NCBI GenBank assembly: GCA_949775045.1
Contig: OX459102.1
Location: forward strand, 12,990,370-13,054,369
Direction of reading: 5' to 3'
DNA: 64,000 nt
From: Metridium senile
Taxonomy: Eukaryota; Cnidaria; Anthozoa; Actiniaria; Metridiidae
Below the pieces are notes generated by a model that saw nothing but the letters and a program-made list of their open reading frames with translations, was not told where the DNA came from and did not search any database. Positions 35,940-49,210 of this stretch are shown piece after piece. Each line of letters begins with the position of its first letter. Within the stretch, counting starts at the first letter, position 1. The position numbers were made by a program, and so were the translations under genes.

Positions 35940-36258
35940 CATCATTCCACATAGCAGTACCACAGATTGCACCATATCACATCATACACCACAACATATC
36001 AAACTGTACAAGACAACACCATACCACACCACAACACATCACACCACATTATACAACAACACACCGCATCACAACACAACACTCCACATAAAACTTACCA
36101 CACCACATTACACCACACCACACCACACCACACCACTCCACATAACACCACTGTATCACATAACACCACACCAAACTATACCACAACATACCACATTACA
36201 CCACAACACTCCACATAACACCACACCACAACATACCACAACTCTCCACAAAACACCC
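35940..36258. repeat. CACCA/CACAA-rich satellite in module C
   Basis: Degenerate ACCACACCACATT units lie between exon 7 and exon 9, exactly where genes A and B carry exon 8. The same satellite occurs at the equivalent place in E and D. The long frames across it are compositional artefacts. Confidence 0.92.
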
Positions 36259-36531
36259 CACAATGTATAGTCTGCCTTCAATAATTATATATATGCTTAC
36301 CTGGATTTGTTGGTTCTTCAAGTGCTTTGGTATTTCGCCTGAATAAATAAGATCAAGCAAAAATAAGTTATTGATATATATATATATATATGTCTTATAA
36401 AAATAGCAGTAAGGTGAATTTAGTAAAACATTACTAAACTTTCTTATAAGTAACAGCATGACTTGAGGGTGATTGGTGATTAAATGTCCTTGAAAGCCAA
36501 AGGTTTTTTTGAAGTTCCGATGCCTTAAGGC

Positions 36532-36772
36532 CCGTTTACGTTCACCAGCAATTTTGTTGCGCGACAAGAGCATCGATATCAATGGCGATTTTATTGCAGC
36601 TTTGTCACCGTAACTTTGAACATGCTCGAAATTTAGTTCAACTCGCTGTGATTTTTGTCTCCTACATTGAGTGAGTATTCAAAGTTGCGGTGACAACTGA
36701 AGCTGCGATAAAATCACCATTGAAATCGCCTCTCTTGTCGCGCGACAAAATTGCTAGTGTAAACGGGCCTTT
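36532..36772. repeat. Foldback MITE AGGCCCGTTTAC
   Basis: AGGCCCGTTTACGTTCACCAGC and GCTAGTGTAAACGGGCCT are inverted ends; TTGTCGCGCGACAA and GCGATTTTATTGCAGCT pairs lie inside. The termini resemble hAT-type MITEs. Located in the module C intron before exon 7. Confidence 0.85.
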
Positions 36773-36790
36773 AGGCTAAACCTGCCGACG

Positions 36791-36891
<101 letters not shown>

Positions 36892-37046
36892 ATCATCATC
36901 ATCGTCGACATTATTATTATCATCATCATTGTCATCATTAGAAATAATTATCAAATTGTTAAAGACAATTTGTTTGTGTACAGTAATGTATAAATTTGAT
37001 TTGTATCAGAAAGATAAACGTGTCACTGTTGTTGAATCCTGGCCAA

Positions 37047-37416
37047 GAGGGGGACATTGGGGTTTGCGGTATTGCGGTATTGGCCATTTTTAATGCGATA
37101 TTTCGGTAAAAGGAATAAATTTTTGCGTTATGCAATATTTGTCCTTTTTTTATTTCGGTGAAATAAGCAAAATCTAGCGGTAATGCGGGATTTAGAATTC
37201 CTGCGGTATGCGATATTAACGGTTTTTGTTTTTTCTATTTTTTGGTACGTATGGTTGGTGAAAAAAACCAAAAGGTTTAATGACCTTTAATTTGAATTAA
37301 ATGTTGTGCGGTATACGGTTTTTGCGATATTTTTTTGCGGTAATGCGGGATTTTTAAAGAATTTTTACGGTATTGCAGGATTTAACCCTCCCCCCCCCCC
37401 TTCCCAATGTCCCCCT
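37047..37416. repeat. MITE with 8-bp TSD CTGGCCAA
   Basis: The ends GAGGGGGACATTGGGG and CCCAATGTCCCCCT are inverted. CTGGCCAA flanks at 37039-37046 and 37417-37424. The body is rich in GCGGTATT words. The equivalent position in module E (about 55284) keeps one uninterrupted CTGGCCAA. Confidence 0.88.
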
Positions 37417-37989
37417 CTGGCCAATGTATCACCTCATGATTTATATGTGCCACACAAAACTCAACAGATGAATAACTTTTTAAAAAGCTCAGTGTTTTTG
37501 GGAAAAGCATAAAATGGATCCGGAGGTTAATTTACAAAAAATGTTTTCAACTAATCACATTAAAGTACTAGCTTACCCAAAAGTAAATTTACGTCGTCTC
37601 AACATGACAATAAGAACAATAATGACCACAATAATTATTGCTATTACTGCCATTACAGATCCTACAATTGCACCAACTGGAGATGATTTCTGTTTTAGTA
37701 AGAAAATAACGAATAAATAAATAATAAAGTTCATATATATATACTTATATTTTACATCTGTTTTCACTACTGACAAAAATGAATGCCAAAAATGAATTCA
37801 CCACTACCAAAAAAGAAAGTTTTTTTGTGAATAACTGGTTTTATATCTACAGTCTTATTTAATTTGCAAAATATAGTGATGTGCATAATTAACCTATAAT
37901 ATATGTAGAACTTTTATTTTATACATAATGATCATTTTAAACATGTACCTCATCTTTCCTTTTTCTTGTTGTCGGTGTGAAACTATTAG

Positions 37990-38187
37990 GGGTGGATCAT
38001 TTGACTTTTGAGGGGGGGGGGGGGATGATTTTGAAAAAAAAATTCCTGCAACCCAAAATCGCCACTCAAATCTTTGCATTTTTATCAATACATTTCGTGC
38101 TCATGGAAGCGGGCAAAAAAACAATTTCCTGCACGGACCAAATCATCCACCCCCACCCCCCTCAAAAGTCAAATGGTCCACCCCTTA
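37990..38187. repeat. MITE inside module C's stalk exon
   Basis: GGGGTGGATCATTTGACTTTTG and its near-complement (CAAAAGTCAAATGGTCCACCCC) are the ends; TTA flanks both sides, fitting a PIF/Harbinger-type 3-bp target. The uninterrupted exon is seen in module D (62395-62564). Confidence 0.85.
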
Positions 38188-38572
38188 GCAGGAGTGAATG
38201 ATGCTCCAGGTACAGTTTGTGTGTGATATGGTGTGTTACTTGAATGCACAGGGACTGATGATGGCCGACTTGGAGTGATGGTTGTAAAAAGTATAGATGA
38301 TATAGATGACGATGTAACTTCTTTTGATAAAAAAATTATTTCGTTAATACAGTTCATTACTTGGTATTCATAAAAAAATATGACATCTCTTTAAAGGGAT
38401 CCTCCACTAAAAATGAACTTGAACTTATATGATGATAAAAATTATGCTGATTTCAAATATATATCAAAAATTTTCATCACACGATTTTTCGAGCGAAAAA
38501 AAACAACGGTTTACAATGTGAGAAAAAATATTGTTGGGATCCCTGTGGCACCTTCTGATGACGTCATATTCA

Positions 38573-40060
38573 ATCAATAGTGAGAAATCAGGTTGCATAT
38601 ATATTTATTCTTTTACTTACTTTACTATGCTATTGAGTTTCTGGTATAATAATGTAATTTGATTAATATTTATTATGGCTAGGAATAAGTACTACAATGG
38701 TTTTACAAAATTTAAAATATAAGTGTATATATATAACTATTTATTAATAATATTATCTACAGTTGTAATTTAACTTAGATACTATAATGTACTATATACT
38801 TTATTAAAAATACTTTGTAAAAAATTTATAAAATCATGTTGATGTTTACATTTAAATAAAAGTTTACCTTAATTGTAAACTTGTTGGGTCATATTATGTC
38901 ATAATTATTATGACAATTTACTTTAAAACAATACTTTATCTTTTAGAAATTAGAAGTTCATTTGAATGACCATGGAATAATCATGTTAAAAAAACTTGAC
39001 TTCATGCCAGGGGTGGATCCAGGTATTTCAAAAGGGGGAGGGGGGGATTTTGGTTTCAGATATATAAAAACCCCAATAATGCTGGAGTTATATCCCGGAC
39101 GCGAGATATAACTGCTTAGAAAAGGGGGGGGGGGGGGGGGAAGTCACCCAATTCTCCTCCCCTGGATCCGCCCCTGCATGCATGTACTGATATACTGTTT
39201 ATCCTGGTTCACACTTGTAACATTAGCAAAAACAACATACGCAGACTCAGTTGGGCTTTGCTCATTAGCTGCACTTGCCTTTTCTCACACCTAGTTGAGA
39301 CATGCCTCACTGAGGCTGCTTATGTTGCTTATGTTTATGCTTATATCGCTAGTGTACCAGGCTTTACAGTATTTTATTCATTCTTAAGCCACATTTGCCT
39401 TCACTCTCATCCTATAAGGTGGATGGTGGTTGGTCCTGTTGTGCTATTCGCAAAGAGTAAGAGATTGTTTCCCCAAGTACAACAACCAGGTTTCAGAGGC
39501 ATTTACTAACCACACTCATGACTGATTTACAGCAGTCCGATAAGTCCTCCACATTTCCCACAACTTATTGTAAATAAGGGCCAGATTGCAAAAACGAGTC
39601 TGTCTTTATCTGATAAGTCATTCAAATGAACTTGCAAATATCTTTATAATATGTTTTATAACTTATTTCGTTTTAATACATCCTAAGTGTATCTATAGAA
39701 TACAAAATTAATGCATCTTTCAATATGATAAAATGCTAGTTTAAGGTATGAAATAGTTTCAGGGAATAAATATCCCATAATTCACTTTGTTTTCTAGTTG
39801 CACATGAGTCCTTAGGTTAAATGAGTGTGTAATCACACTTGTATTTCAAATTTTAAATTGCGCAATATAAGAATTAAACATTATTAATCAAGTGTGTATC
39901 CTAAAAAATACAATTGACAAGTGGGATATCTACAGCATGACACTAGAAACCATTGTATATCTATTTTATCACACACTGTAGAAAATACAGCCATTTGCTG
40001 CAATGTCTTATAGAAAGAATAATTTGAATACTACGGAATATCCAACAGCTTCCGTCCTTT
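38573..40060. repeat. 3' flank of gene B, duplicate of the gene A 3' flank
   Basis: Colinear with 10150-11500. It carries its own later insertion (39009-39173), lacks the A-side foldback, and is interrupted at about 40080-40391 relative to A. Confidence 0.88.
39009..39173. repeat. MITE with AGGGGTGGATCCAGG ends
   Basis: AGGGGTGGATCCAGG and CCTGGATCCGCCCCT are inverted; G-rich runs flank a short core. It is absent from the paralogous A flank. Confidence 0.8.
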
Positions 40061-40079
40061 CTGATTGGCTGTATTTTCT

Positions 40080-40391
40080 AATGTGTGTGATATTTATATC
40101 TTATTTGTGATTTTTCCCGTAATACGGGCGGATATTTTACGAGTTGTAAAATGTCCGCCTGTATTACGGGAAAAATTACAAATAAGTTATTTATTATACG
40201 ACTCTATGATAGAAATGTTTTTTTTTGGTAAGCAATTGCTTGGTAACATTGTGTGTGAAAACTGGCCTGCAGCCCGTATTTTGTCGAGTTCAAAACCGGT
40301 TTAACCTGGGACAGAACTCGATAAATCTGGCTTCATATTTTTCGAGTTCTCTTCTCCTTATAAGGTAAAATTACTTAATAGTCGTATAATA
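40080..40391. repeat. Foldback insertion next to gene B's stop codon
   Basis: TTGTGATTTTTCCCGTAATACGG and its complement lie at 40105-40185; TTATTATACGACT and AGTCGTATAATAA lie at 40190 and 40380. Gene A's equivalent sequence passes directly from CTGATTGGCTG to the tail, so this insertion is specific to B. Confidence 0.8.
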
Positions 40392-40408
40392 AAAAGTATG
40401 AATGCAAT

Positions 40409-41244
40409 TTATGCATCACTTGTCGTACTTTCCAACACATGATACAATGGTTGGTCATCAGGAACAACTCTTGACTTCCTGTCTAATGGCTGATAAACGT
40501 TCTCATCTGGGCCATTTACATTGAGGGGTTGATATGTCGGCTCAGATATAGGCCCTTCAGGGGCTGCATATATAGGTGCCCCTCTTGACTTGAGATCAAT
40601 GGTAGATGCATAGCCAACATTGTCATGACCATCTACAGGGACATTATCAGGTTTATCACTTGGGCCCTCAAGGACGTTATACTCTGGTTCATACTGCTCA
40701 TTAGGGTCCTCCAAGACATTGTAGTCTGGATCTTCTGCAGGTCCCTCAAGGACATTATACACAGGCTCATTATTTTGAGGGGCCTTGTCAATGTTCATCC
40801 CTGGTTCCATGTAATCATGATTGTTCCCATTGGGTCTTTCAAGTACGTTATACAGTGGGTCTGTAGGCCCTTTACGAGGTGGTTGAAATACCGGATGCTC
40901 TACCTTTTCATATCCAGTCGATTGGCCAGTCGGGGTGTCATGTGTCCCTGGTTCTAGTTGCCCCTCATTGGGTCTTGCAAGTACATTATACAGTGGGTCT
41001 GTAGGCCCTTTACGAGGTGGTTGAAATACTGGATGTTCTACCTTTTCATATCCAGTCGATTGGCCAGTCGGGGTGTCATGTGTCCCTGGTTCTAGTTGGC
41101 CCTCATTGGGTCTTTCAAGTACATTATACAGTGGTTCTGTAGGTCCCTTACGAGGTGGTTTGAATACTGGATGCTCTACCTTGTCATATCCAGTTGATTG
41201 ATCAGATGGTATGTCTTGTTGTCGATCTAATGGTGTACTGTACA
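40409..41244 (-). CDS. Gene B exon 10: tail with expanded YNVL repeats
   Basis: It matches gene A's tail exon plus two extra tandem copies of a unit with PLYNVLERP, GTHDTPTGQSTGYEKVEH and FQPPRKGPT. Totals are six YNVL, one YHVL and two YQPL, plus one GYDKV and two GYEKV. The unit is the same one that makes up the module C, D and E tails, so copy number changes by unequal exchange. The last 430 bp or so differ from gene A at only about eight sites by eye. Confidence 0.88.
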
Positions 41245-44200
41245 CTATCAACAGCAAACAAAAATAAACCATTATATCTGAGGTCTTTGCCATATGACAA
41301 TCACATGTGAACAATCTAAAGCAATAAGTCTTTACTTTGTGAGGGTAGATAGATACATTATTATACCAGTTACCCAGTAGTTTACATAATGGCCCTCAGA
41401 TGAGAATCCCAACTAGTCTGGAGGCAAACCATTTGGCTATTTACAAGCATGACCAAGAAACTGAATTTGAGTTAATCAGAATAAGGACAACAGCCTCAGC
41501 AGTGGTCAGAATGAGACTTGGATCTGACACCACCTGAATGCAAGACCAGTGCTATATACCACTCAAGACTATCCTAGTAATATGATGTTTTAATTGTCTC
41601 TAGCTGTAGTAAATTTGAAATAAAAAATAACTGAAAAGTGATTTAAATCGTTTTTATTTTGACCCCTTCAGTTGTTTGGTTGATTTGGGAAGGTTTAAAT
41701 AGTCACTTAATAAGGCCGTTTTCATTTTGACCCCTTCAATTACCAAAGTTTTAAAAAGCCATTTAGAACTGACCTGATTCTCGATTAGGATCTTTTGTCA
41801 AACTCTGATATATCCCAGGTGCTGCACTGCTAGAAGAACGAGGATCACCATCCACGGCAGCATAGTCGTACTCAAAATCATTATCTGCATAAAATTATAA
41901 ATTAAATCAACTCATAATAAATCATACATGGATTATTAAGAAAAAATATAACATATGTTATATTTTCAAGATACAATTCAATTAAAAACACAAACCTGTG
42001 TTTCTCAGATTATGTTGGTTGGATAGATCAATTGTTTCACCTCTTCCATAAGTTGGATTACCTTTATCTAAACACAAGTTTAATAATTATTTATTGTTTG
42101 TTTTCAATTCAATTCAATTCATGTTTATTTAGTACCTTGAGTTACAATATATGTACATATGTTTATAGATTTTACAGATTTTTAGGTACAGGCTATCTGT
42201 AATAACCACAAGGGCTAACCTAGATATATAGCACTCTTTTTCATATACTCTTTTTGTATAATTTTCACTTACTAGTATCTTTTTCTTTTTCTTCATTTTG
42301 ACTAAAATCAAAAACAACATACGATTCAGGATATATGTTTAAAATAGTGATAGTTAAAAATGACAAACATGTCATCACACCCTGCTTAGCTGAGAGTCTC
42401 AACATTTTGAATAAGGTCTCCCAGTTTAGGCAAAAAATGTCCTGGAAAATTTTCAGGTTTTAGCATGAAATCTCACAGGATTTGAAACAGTGTGAATTTG
42501 GCATGTAAGAGCCAGCTGTCATTTATCAGTGTACAGGGGTTGAGGCTGGGGGGAGGGAAGGGAGTGAGGGTCAGCAATACTGTGTGTGTGTGGGGGGGGG
42601 GGGGGGTAAATTATTTTTGGAAGCTAAATATGGGGGGCGGGGTTGTTACAAACTGTATGCTGTTTTTTAAGGGGGGTTGGGTAGTACATGGAAAAGACAA
42701 CACATGATTTTGCTGACCCCCTATACACTATAAATGAAAGCCCCCTAAGAGATAGTGACAATGACCATATTATAAGATGATGATAGCCAGTGATAAAAAT
42801 GATGATGACGATTAATGATAATTTATGATAATGATGAAAATAATAAAGGACTCTATTAAAATAATATACTAGTACTAGTACTTGTTGAAGATAATAATAA
42901 TGTTTATAATGATTCAGTTAATTGGTGCATTACGTTTAGAGGTGTATCAATTGCATGATAGCTTAGCCTAACAAGCAAATGGCATCTGAGACAAGACAAC
43001 AGAATAATTAAACAGCAAAAATATTGCTACTTACTTGCGCTTGCGTCTTCTCCATACTACAAGTAGCACAACAACAATTACAACTCCAATAACTGCCACT
43101 AGTGCTCCTACAATAGCTGCTGTTTGGTCAGAGTCTTTACTCTGAAAGTAATTTATAAATAGATTTTAAATATAAAAGTTGTAAAAAATTAGCCTCTTCC
43201 GCAGGCAACTCCTTTTGTCTAAATTTGGGCTTCCTTTGGAACAATCTTTTTGATATCTTTGTTCCCAGACTCCTACAGAGAGATGCATGCAAAGGAGGCT
43301 AGTAAAAAATAACAGTCTTTAAAATTCTTGCACATAATTTTCATAAGATTACAAAATTGAAAGGGTCAATTAGTAGCGAACAGTATTTTTGAGTCATCAT
43401 TAATAATTTTCATCACACTATAAAGTAAAATCTATAATCTAAATCTATATAACAATATTGATTTTCAAATATGAAGAAAAGCTCAGTATATATCAAGTAC
43501 CATATAGAAAAAACTTAATCCTTTTTAGGCAAAGCCCAAGAGGTCACAAAGGAAAACCAAGTCCAATTTAAGGTGTCTCCCCTGTAAACATTCACACACA
43601 TACTACTTAACATTAAATATTCTAATCATACTATAGTCAACTCATATTTTGATTTTTATGGAGGGAAACCAGAGAACCGGATATATATATATGGAAGGAA
43701 ATACATATATATATAAAATAAATGTACCTCGTTCTTGCGATGTCCTGCAGTGTCAGTTGGTTTAAATGGGACAACCGTTGTAGCTGATCTTCCATGGATT
43801 GTTGATGTAGGTGTAAGTGTACCTGATGATAGTGTTGATATTATTGGAGTTTGTAATGATGATGGATGAATTGATATCCGATGTAATGTTGATGTTACTA
43901 GTACTACTGAGGATGATTTTGAGGGATGTACCGAGGTTGTGGTAAATGTAGAAGTTGGCTTTACAGTAATAGTGGATGTAGATGACGAAACTACAAAGGA
44001 ATAATTATATATTTCACTGTCATATCAGATTATGAGTATTAAAGGTTCTTTTTTAATGCTTAGAAATGCCAAAAATTATAAAATATTGCAATTTTGAAAA
44101 TATTTCAAAATGTTTCCATGCATGTTTCCATTACTGACGTAATCAGTAGGTGTGCATGCACATCTATAATGTACTAATAATTATTGAAAATTATTTCAGC

Positions 44201-47200
44201 ATGCATTCGTTGTAATTTTATTAGTTTTTAGTGAGGTAATGAAATAAAACTTCAAAAATGTGAGACAAAACAATCACAGTTATACATAACTGTTATTTCT
44301 AAAAATTATGTACATGTATTTTGTATACCTGGAAGTGTTGTAATTGTAGACGTTTTTTCCGAAATGCTAGTAGTTGAAGATGTCGAGGTTGAAACTACAA
44401 TTTAGAACAAAATGTATTATTAGCAACTACTCTGCTAATTTATTTTTCAAGAGAACCTCATTTTAATGAGGTTGACTTAAAAGAATGAGAAAACTTAAAA
44501 GTTTTCTAATTTTCTGTCTCTGACTTAACATTATGACTTCAATCCCGAGGGGTGGGCCTCCCTTTCTTCAAGTGGTAGAGGTGATTGCTGCTCCTTTCCA
44601 ATTTTAGAGTTGAAAATTATTTATAATAAATGCATAAATATAACATATGAAAATAATAAAGTAACATGACCTGCACCTTTTAGGAATTGTAATCAACAAG
44701 GCTTTAAGGACATTTATTTAGTGGAATGAACATATGTATAAAGATGTATGAAATATATAGATTTGACATTTTTCTGGTTAAGTTGTAGTCACTTTGTGGC
44801 ATCTCGAAATCGAGGAAACTATACAGAAAGTGAGGAAACTCTTCAAATTTGTTAAAATTAATTGCTTGTAAAATAACTTGTAAATCTTACTTAAGTACCA
44901 ATAATATTAATAAGTTTTGTAGGGGGGGGGGGGGGGGGGGGGGTGACCAGGTGTAAGTATCTGGTAAGTTAATGTATCTCTTAGGGGTAAAATTCAGCGT
45001 TTTTGGTATCTTTTAGGGTATCAAAATTGAAATTTAGAATTTGACATATTTTGGTATTTTTAAGGGTATGAAAAGGAAAATCCCATCATTTTCCATGTTT
45101 TTGTTTTGTTTTGTTTTATGTGATTGTGTGGTATCTCTTAGGCATTAAAATTGAGTGAAGTCCTGTTTCTGTTAGAGGTACTTTTGAAAATTCCCAAAGA
45201 GCATATATACCCAGTAATTTTACTACCTGAGTTCCCCGAGGCCTATACATTGGCTTTTTCATTGTTACAAATAAAATTCCGCAAATCGACATGTTTGCTT
45301 TTGATTGCCACCATTTTTTTTACTAACCCAGGGCTCAATTTAATGGAATGTAATATGTTTTCAAGCTTTGCATGAATAAAAAATTATATAAATAAAGTTC
45401 TAAATTTACTATAAGGGTAGAGTGAAAGAGTGGAAGAGTTTCCATAGTTTCACCATTTTCCATAGTTTCCCATTTCAAGGCCATTGAGGTAGTGCATATT
45501 TAAATTATTAGCTTGAAACTAAAACCAAAATTTATTATACTAAATGTCTTACAATTGAAAGTGCCTTGAATCTTGAATGCAAAGCATGGGTTGTTGATCG
45601 TCCGGCTATTGATAACAAATTTGCACCTTTTTGTATCAAGTCTAACAATTTTTCCATCAAAGACACTTGGTGAAGAAAAAATATCCCATTCTAATCTCTG
45701 GAAAGAAAAAAAAAATACCATAAATATTGCATTGCCTCAAAGGTTAAGAATTAAGCTCTATTTATTCCAACTTACTATTGCAGTCAAACCAGGTCAAGTG
45801 ACACAACCCCCCAAGAGACAATTGATTATTAATTTCAAAATAATATTGTGTGTCATTTTATATTAAAGTGAGGACACTTGAACCAATATGAACACTTGAC
45901 TGAGTTATTTCAGGTTATTTTCTGAACATTCTACTAAATTGGTACTGAATCTTATTTCTAATCTATTTGCTCAGTTCGAAATATGGATTAAAAACATTTA
46001 GCAACAAAAAAATTTAAAGGGTTTATGGTTTGAGTGTTCTTACTGCAAAAATAAGCACAGGTATCATTTTAAAGGTCATATATCGTTAACAGAGAATAAG
46101 ATGAAATATGTTTTTTCATGAAAAAATTATTTGTAACCAATATGCTCTGCATTGAAACTCGAAAATGAGAGCTTTTGTTTAAAAAATACAAGTTAAAAAG
46201 TTCTAAGTGCATTGTGTCATTTCTGCATTATGTTAATTAACACATAACTATATATTACCTGTCTTTAAAACAGTGTTGTTTTTTTTAAACATTTTTATTT
46301 CATTCTAGTACAAGAATGTACAATTAAGCTAGTAAAGTGTAAATTAAAATGAGTAGTTATCAATTTCATTTTACTTTTCTTTACATTTCTGTTTCTTTTT
46401 TCAATGGCCCATACAAATACATGACTGCATTATTGATGATCTATACAGGAAGCCCAACTTGTGTTTTTATATGCTGCAGGAATGCAAATATTGAGACCAG
46501 ATTTGATATTTGTTTTGTACAAGTATTAAAAACACTATTTTTTTTCTCTCATAGTGTGTTCACTTTGCATTGATTGGCCTAAGTTTTCTCTGAAGGATTA
46601 AGCTATGTCTATAAATAACATGTACAAGTGTATACACATTTGAATATAACTAAAAGTTGCAATAAATTATAAAAAAATTAATTTGACTTTTACCTTTTGA
46701 GTCCTGTTAATTCGAAATGAAACAAGAGAAGATGTTTCTAACAATTTCCCATCTAAGTCATTGATGTAATATATCTTTCCAGCTACTGCACAGTTATTGC
46801 CATTGATTTGAGTTACGGCACCTTCAAATTGTGTGTTTTGTTGTGAAGAATTTTTACTTAGATCAAAGACATAGTATGGAGCATCATACTGGCCTTTAAA
46901 TTTTGTAAAGCAACCTGGGAAACAAACAAAGACATATTAAACTAATCAAACTCTGACAATAACTGACCATTACTAAGTAAGTAAGTATTTATTAAGTATT
47001 ATGTAAGTATTTATATAATAATCAATAATTTAGTTGCATCTAAGTAAACCCTTCAGAGGGAACTAGCCAATCAGCGTGAGGTGAACATGCACAACTTGTT
47101 AGCATAACATTAAGGGAAAAATATTAGTGAGTTAATGCTTGCCTGACCGGGAAAGGGAGCTTTCTATAATTTTGGGGGCTTGTGCTTCATCTTTGAAAAG

Positions 47201-48912
47201 ACGTTATAAAAAACTAGTGAAAGTGCATGATGTATCGATGCCGACCTCAAAATTATAATTACTGATTTTTAAATGAATCAGATGATATTTGCATAAAGTC
47301 GTAATTAATTTCTTTGTTCGAAAGAAGTTCGATAAAATTTATATTGGTAATTAAATCTGTCAGTTCTAAAATTATTGTCTTGTTTATTGCTTGTGAATTC
47401 TGAAGTTTTATTCCACAAACTTCAAAAAATACTCTGTTTTTAGGGCAAAGTTATTTTGCGAAATGGAGCTTTGGATTGCAGTTTGTTTACTTTTTGCGCA
47501 TCACCGCATTGCAGATATGCACAAGCTCAATGCTAACAAGTTTTGTGGTCTACCGTGCAGGCTTGGTTACAAAGGATTTACTTAAATCAAGTATACACTC
47601 CTCAGCGGTGGATCATGAAATTAGTCAAGGGGGTGTCCTAATTGCAAATGAAGGGCTCTTAAGGTGTTAGGGGGTGTCTGGTCCCTAAATGTTGATAAAA
47701 TAGCCTGGGTAATTGTGGAGCTGGCCCACAGGGAGCCCGGCTTTTGGTTGCTTTTACATAACTGATAAAAAATCGTGTAGCTTTTTTTGGATTCCTGTGG
47801 TATTTAGGAGATTAGCGCTACATATCGTGACCTTTGTAAACAGTTTGCGTAGTCTATGAAATCCGACCTCAGCAATGGGACAGTCGTTGGCTTGTAATCA
47901 GATCCGTAACGCACTCGCATAGAGTACACTTTAGTGTGTTTTAAGAGAGTGCGTTACTAAATTCGTTACCACCGGATCTGACACGCCAACGACTGTCCCA
48001 CTTATAGAGGTCAGATTTCATAGATTATGCAAACTGTTTACAAAGGCAATGATATGTAGCGCTAATCTATACACCACCATCCTCGGGAACCCAGGGGTAT
48101 TCTTCTGTCGCTCGTTTCTCGCTTCCACAACATATACCCCTGGGAACGTAGTCTGTTGGAGCTTGTTTCCGAATTCAAAATTCAAACTTATTTAACGACT
48201 TTCTTTGAATAGTTATCTTGATTTTCATTGGTTGACCTAATAAGGTCGACCAATCAGGAAAGAGCTGAATTTTGACTTCCGGAACAAGCTCCAACAGACT
48301 ACGTTCCCAGGGGTATATGTTGTGAAAGCGAGAAACGAGCGACAGAAGAATACCCCTGGGTTCCCGAGGATGATACACCACAGGAATCCCAAAAAGCTAC
48401 GCGATTTTTTATCTTATGTAAAAGCAACCAAAAGCCGGGCTCCCTGTGGCTAGCCCTGCTTTTTTGAGAAACAAGGAATTGCCCAATAAGGTCTGATGAT
48501 CAAACAAATCTGATATATGTTTTCTCTTGGATAGTTCAGGAAAAATTAACAAACAAACAAAAAAATTAAAACTGGTCTACCACAGCTAGCCCAGTTATAA
48601 AGCTTATACTTTGAATATTTTGAAAATACCTGTTTTAATGTTTAGCTTGGTTTTCACAAATGAATTGGATACACATGTATTATTGAAATACAGATATGTC
48701 GATTTGTCTTGGAGACATATGCAATTCCTCCCTGAGCTAGTGGCAGTGCCGTATCTATTGCAGTCTAATGTTGTTGTTGAACCGAAAACATCATACTTCC
48801 CTGCTTCCCGTTTAACAAACGTAACTTGATTGACGACACTTTGTACATTAACAAATAGGAACAAGAAAGAGAAAAGCAAGTACTCTTTACTCCATCTTGT
48901 TGATAGCCTCAT
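40409..48912 (-). CDS. Gene B: putative type I membrane receptor, 10 exons, 710 aa
   Basis: Exons: 48630-48912, 46694-46914, 45553-45697, 44329-44394, 43728-43990, 43035-43141, 42273-42301, 41996-42067, 41774-41884 and 40409-41244; 2133 bp in frame. Exon 1: MRLSTRWSKEYLL signal peptide (start chosen by match to gene A; Met codons 27 bp and 9 bp upstream are alternatives), then CICLQDKSTYLYFNNTCVSN. Exon 2: INGNNCAVAGKIYYIND. Exon 3: TINNPCFAFKIQGTFNC. Exons 4-5: long Ser/Thr stalk. Exon 6: TM (AAIVGALVAVIGVVIVVVLL then WRRRKRK), unlike the TM of A/C/D/E. Exon 8: NPTYGRGETIDL. Exon 9: DYAAVDGDP and GIYQSL. Exon 10: tail with nine YxxL motifs. The ectodomain is only about one-third identical to gene A by eye. 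Function unknown; a plasma-membrane receptor is inferred. Confidence 0.86.
44921..44943. repeat. Poly-G run
   Basis: A run of over 20 G in gene B intron 3. Similar G runs occur at 735, 39127, 42593, 49452, 55327 and 62934, and C runs at 6629, 37390 and 63800; run lengths may be assembly-uncertain. Confidence 0.9.
47720..48455. repeat. Nested foldback elements in gene B intron 1
   Basis: Outer arms 47720-47802 and about 48374-48455 (CACAGGGAGCCCGGCTTTTG and complement) enclose two further foldbacks. One is 47809-48070 (GATTAGCGCTACATAT ends; GACAGTCGTTGGC core arms). The other is 48078-48373 (CCTCGGGAACCCAGGGGTAT ends). Each inner element is a complete inverted repeat. Confidence 0.9.
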
Positions 48913-49210
48913 GGTGGACATGCTGATGAATTCGTTCACTTTTTATGGCTGGCAAGCACTATCTAGACGATGAAATCGTTCATTTGATTACCGTCTTTTC
49001 CAAGAAATCGATGAAGCTGTTTTGATTAATATTTACCCAAATCATACCCTGTTTTTGATGTCAAATCCCAAGAATTTCCGGGTCTTCAAAATGCGTTTGA
49101 ATCGAGGCTTTGTAAATATTTATCACGTGGTTTTGTTAAATAGAGAGAGATTGGGGAGAGTGATATATAAAATGACACGTGACAAAAGAACAAGAGGAAA
49201 GCTGATAATA
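48913..49210 (-). promoter_or_regulatory. Gene B upstream region, conserved with gene A
   Basis: It matches the sequence on both sides of the helicase transposon upstream of A: ATCTAGACGATGA and TTTTCCAAGAA on the gene side; TTTCCGGGTCTT, TTTGTAAATATTTATCACGTGG and AGAGAGATTGGGGAGA on the far side. Conservation and position suggest promoter/5'UTR sequence; no TATA box or transcription start is assigned. CACGTG at about 49130 is an E-box. Confidence 0.55.

Noticed and set aside
35876..36270. Several overlapping Thr/His-rich open frames
   Set aside because: All arise from the CACCA satellite; three frames are open at once, which is compositional.
40409..41244. Classical ITIM receptor tail
   Set aside because: The -2 positions are mainly Pro, Asp or Glu, not I/V/L/S; only a general YxxL/ITAM-like description is supported.
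45151..45375. Plus-strand 74-aa open frame
   Set aside because: Lies in gene B intron 3, no domain, no splice support.
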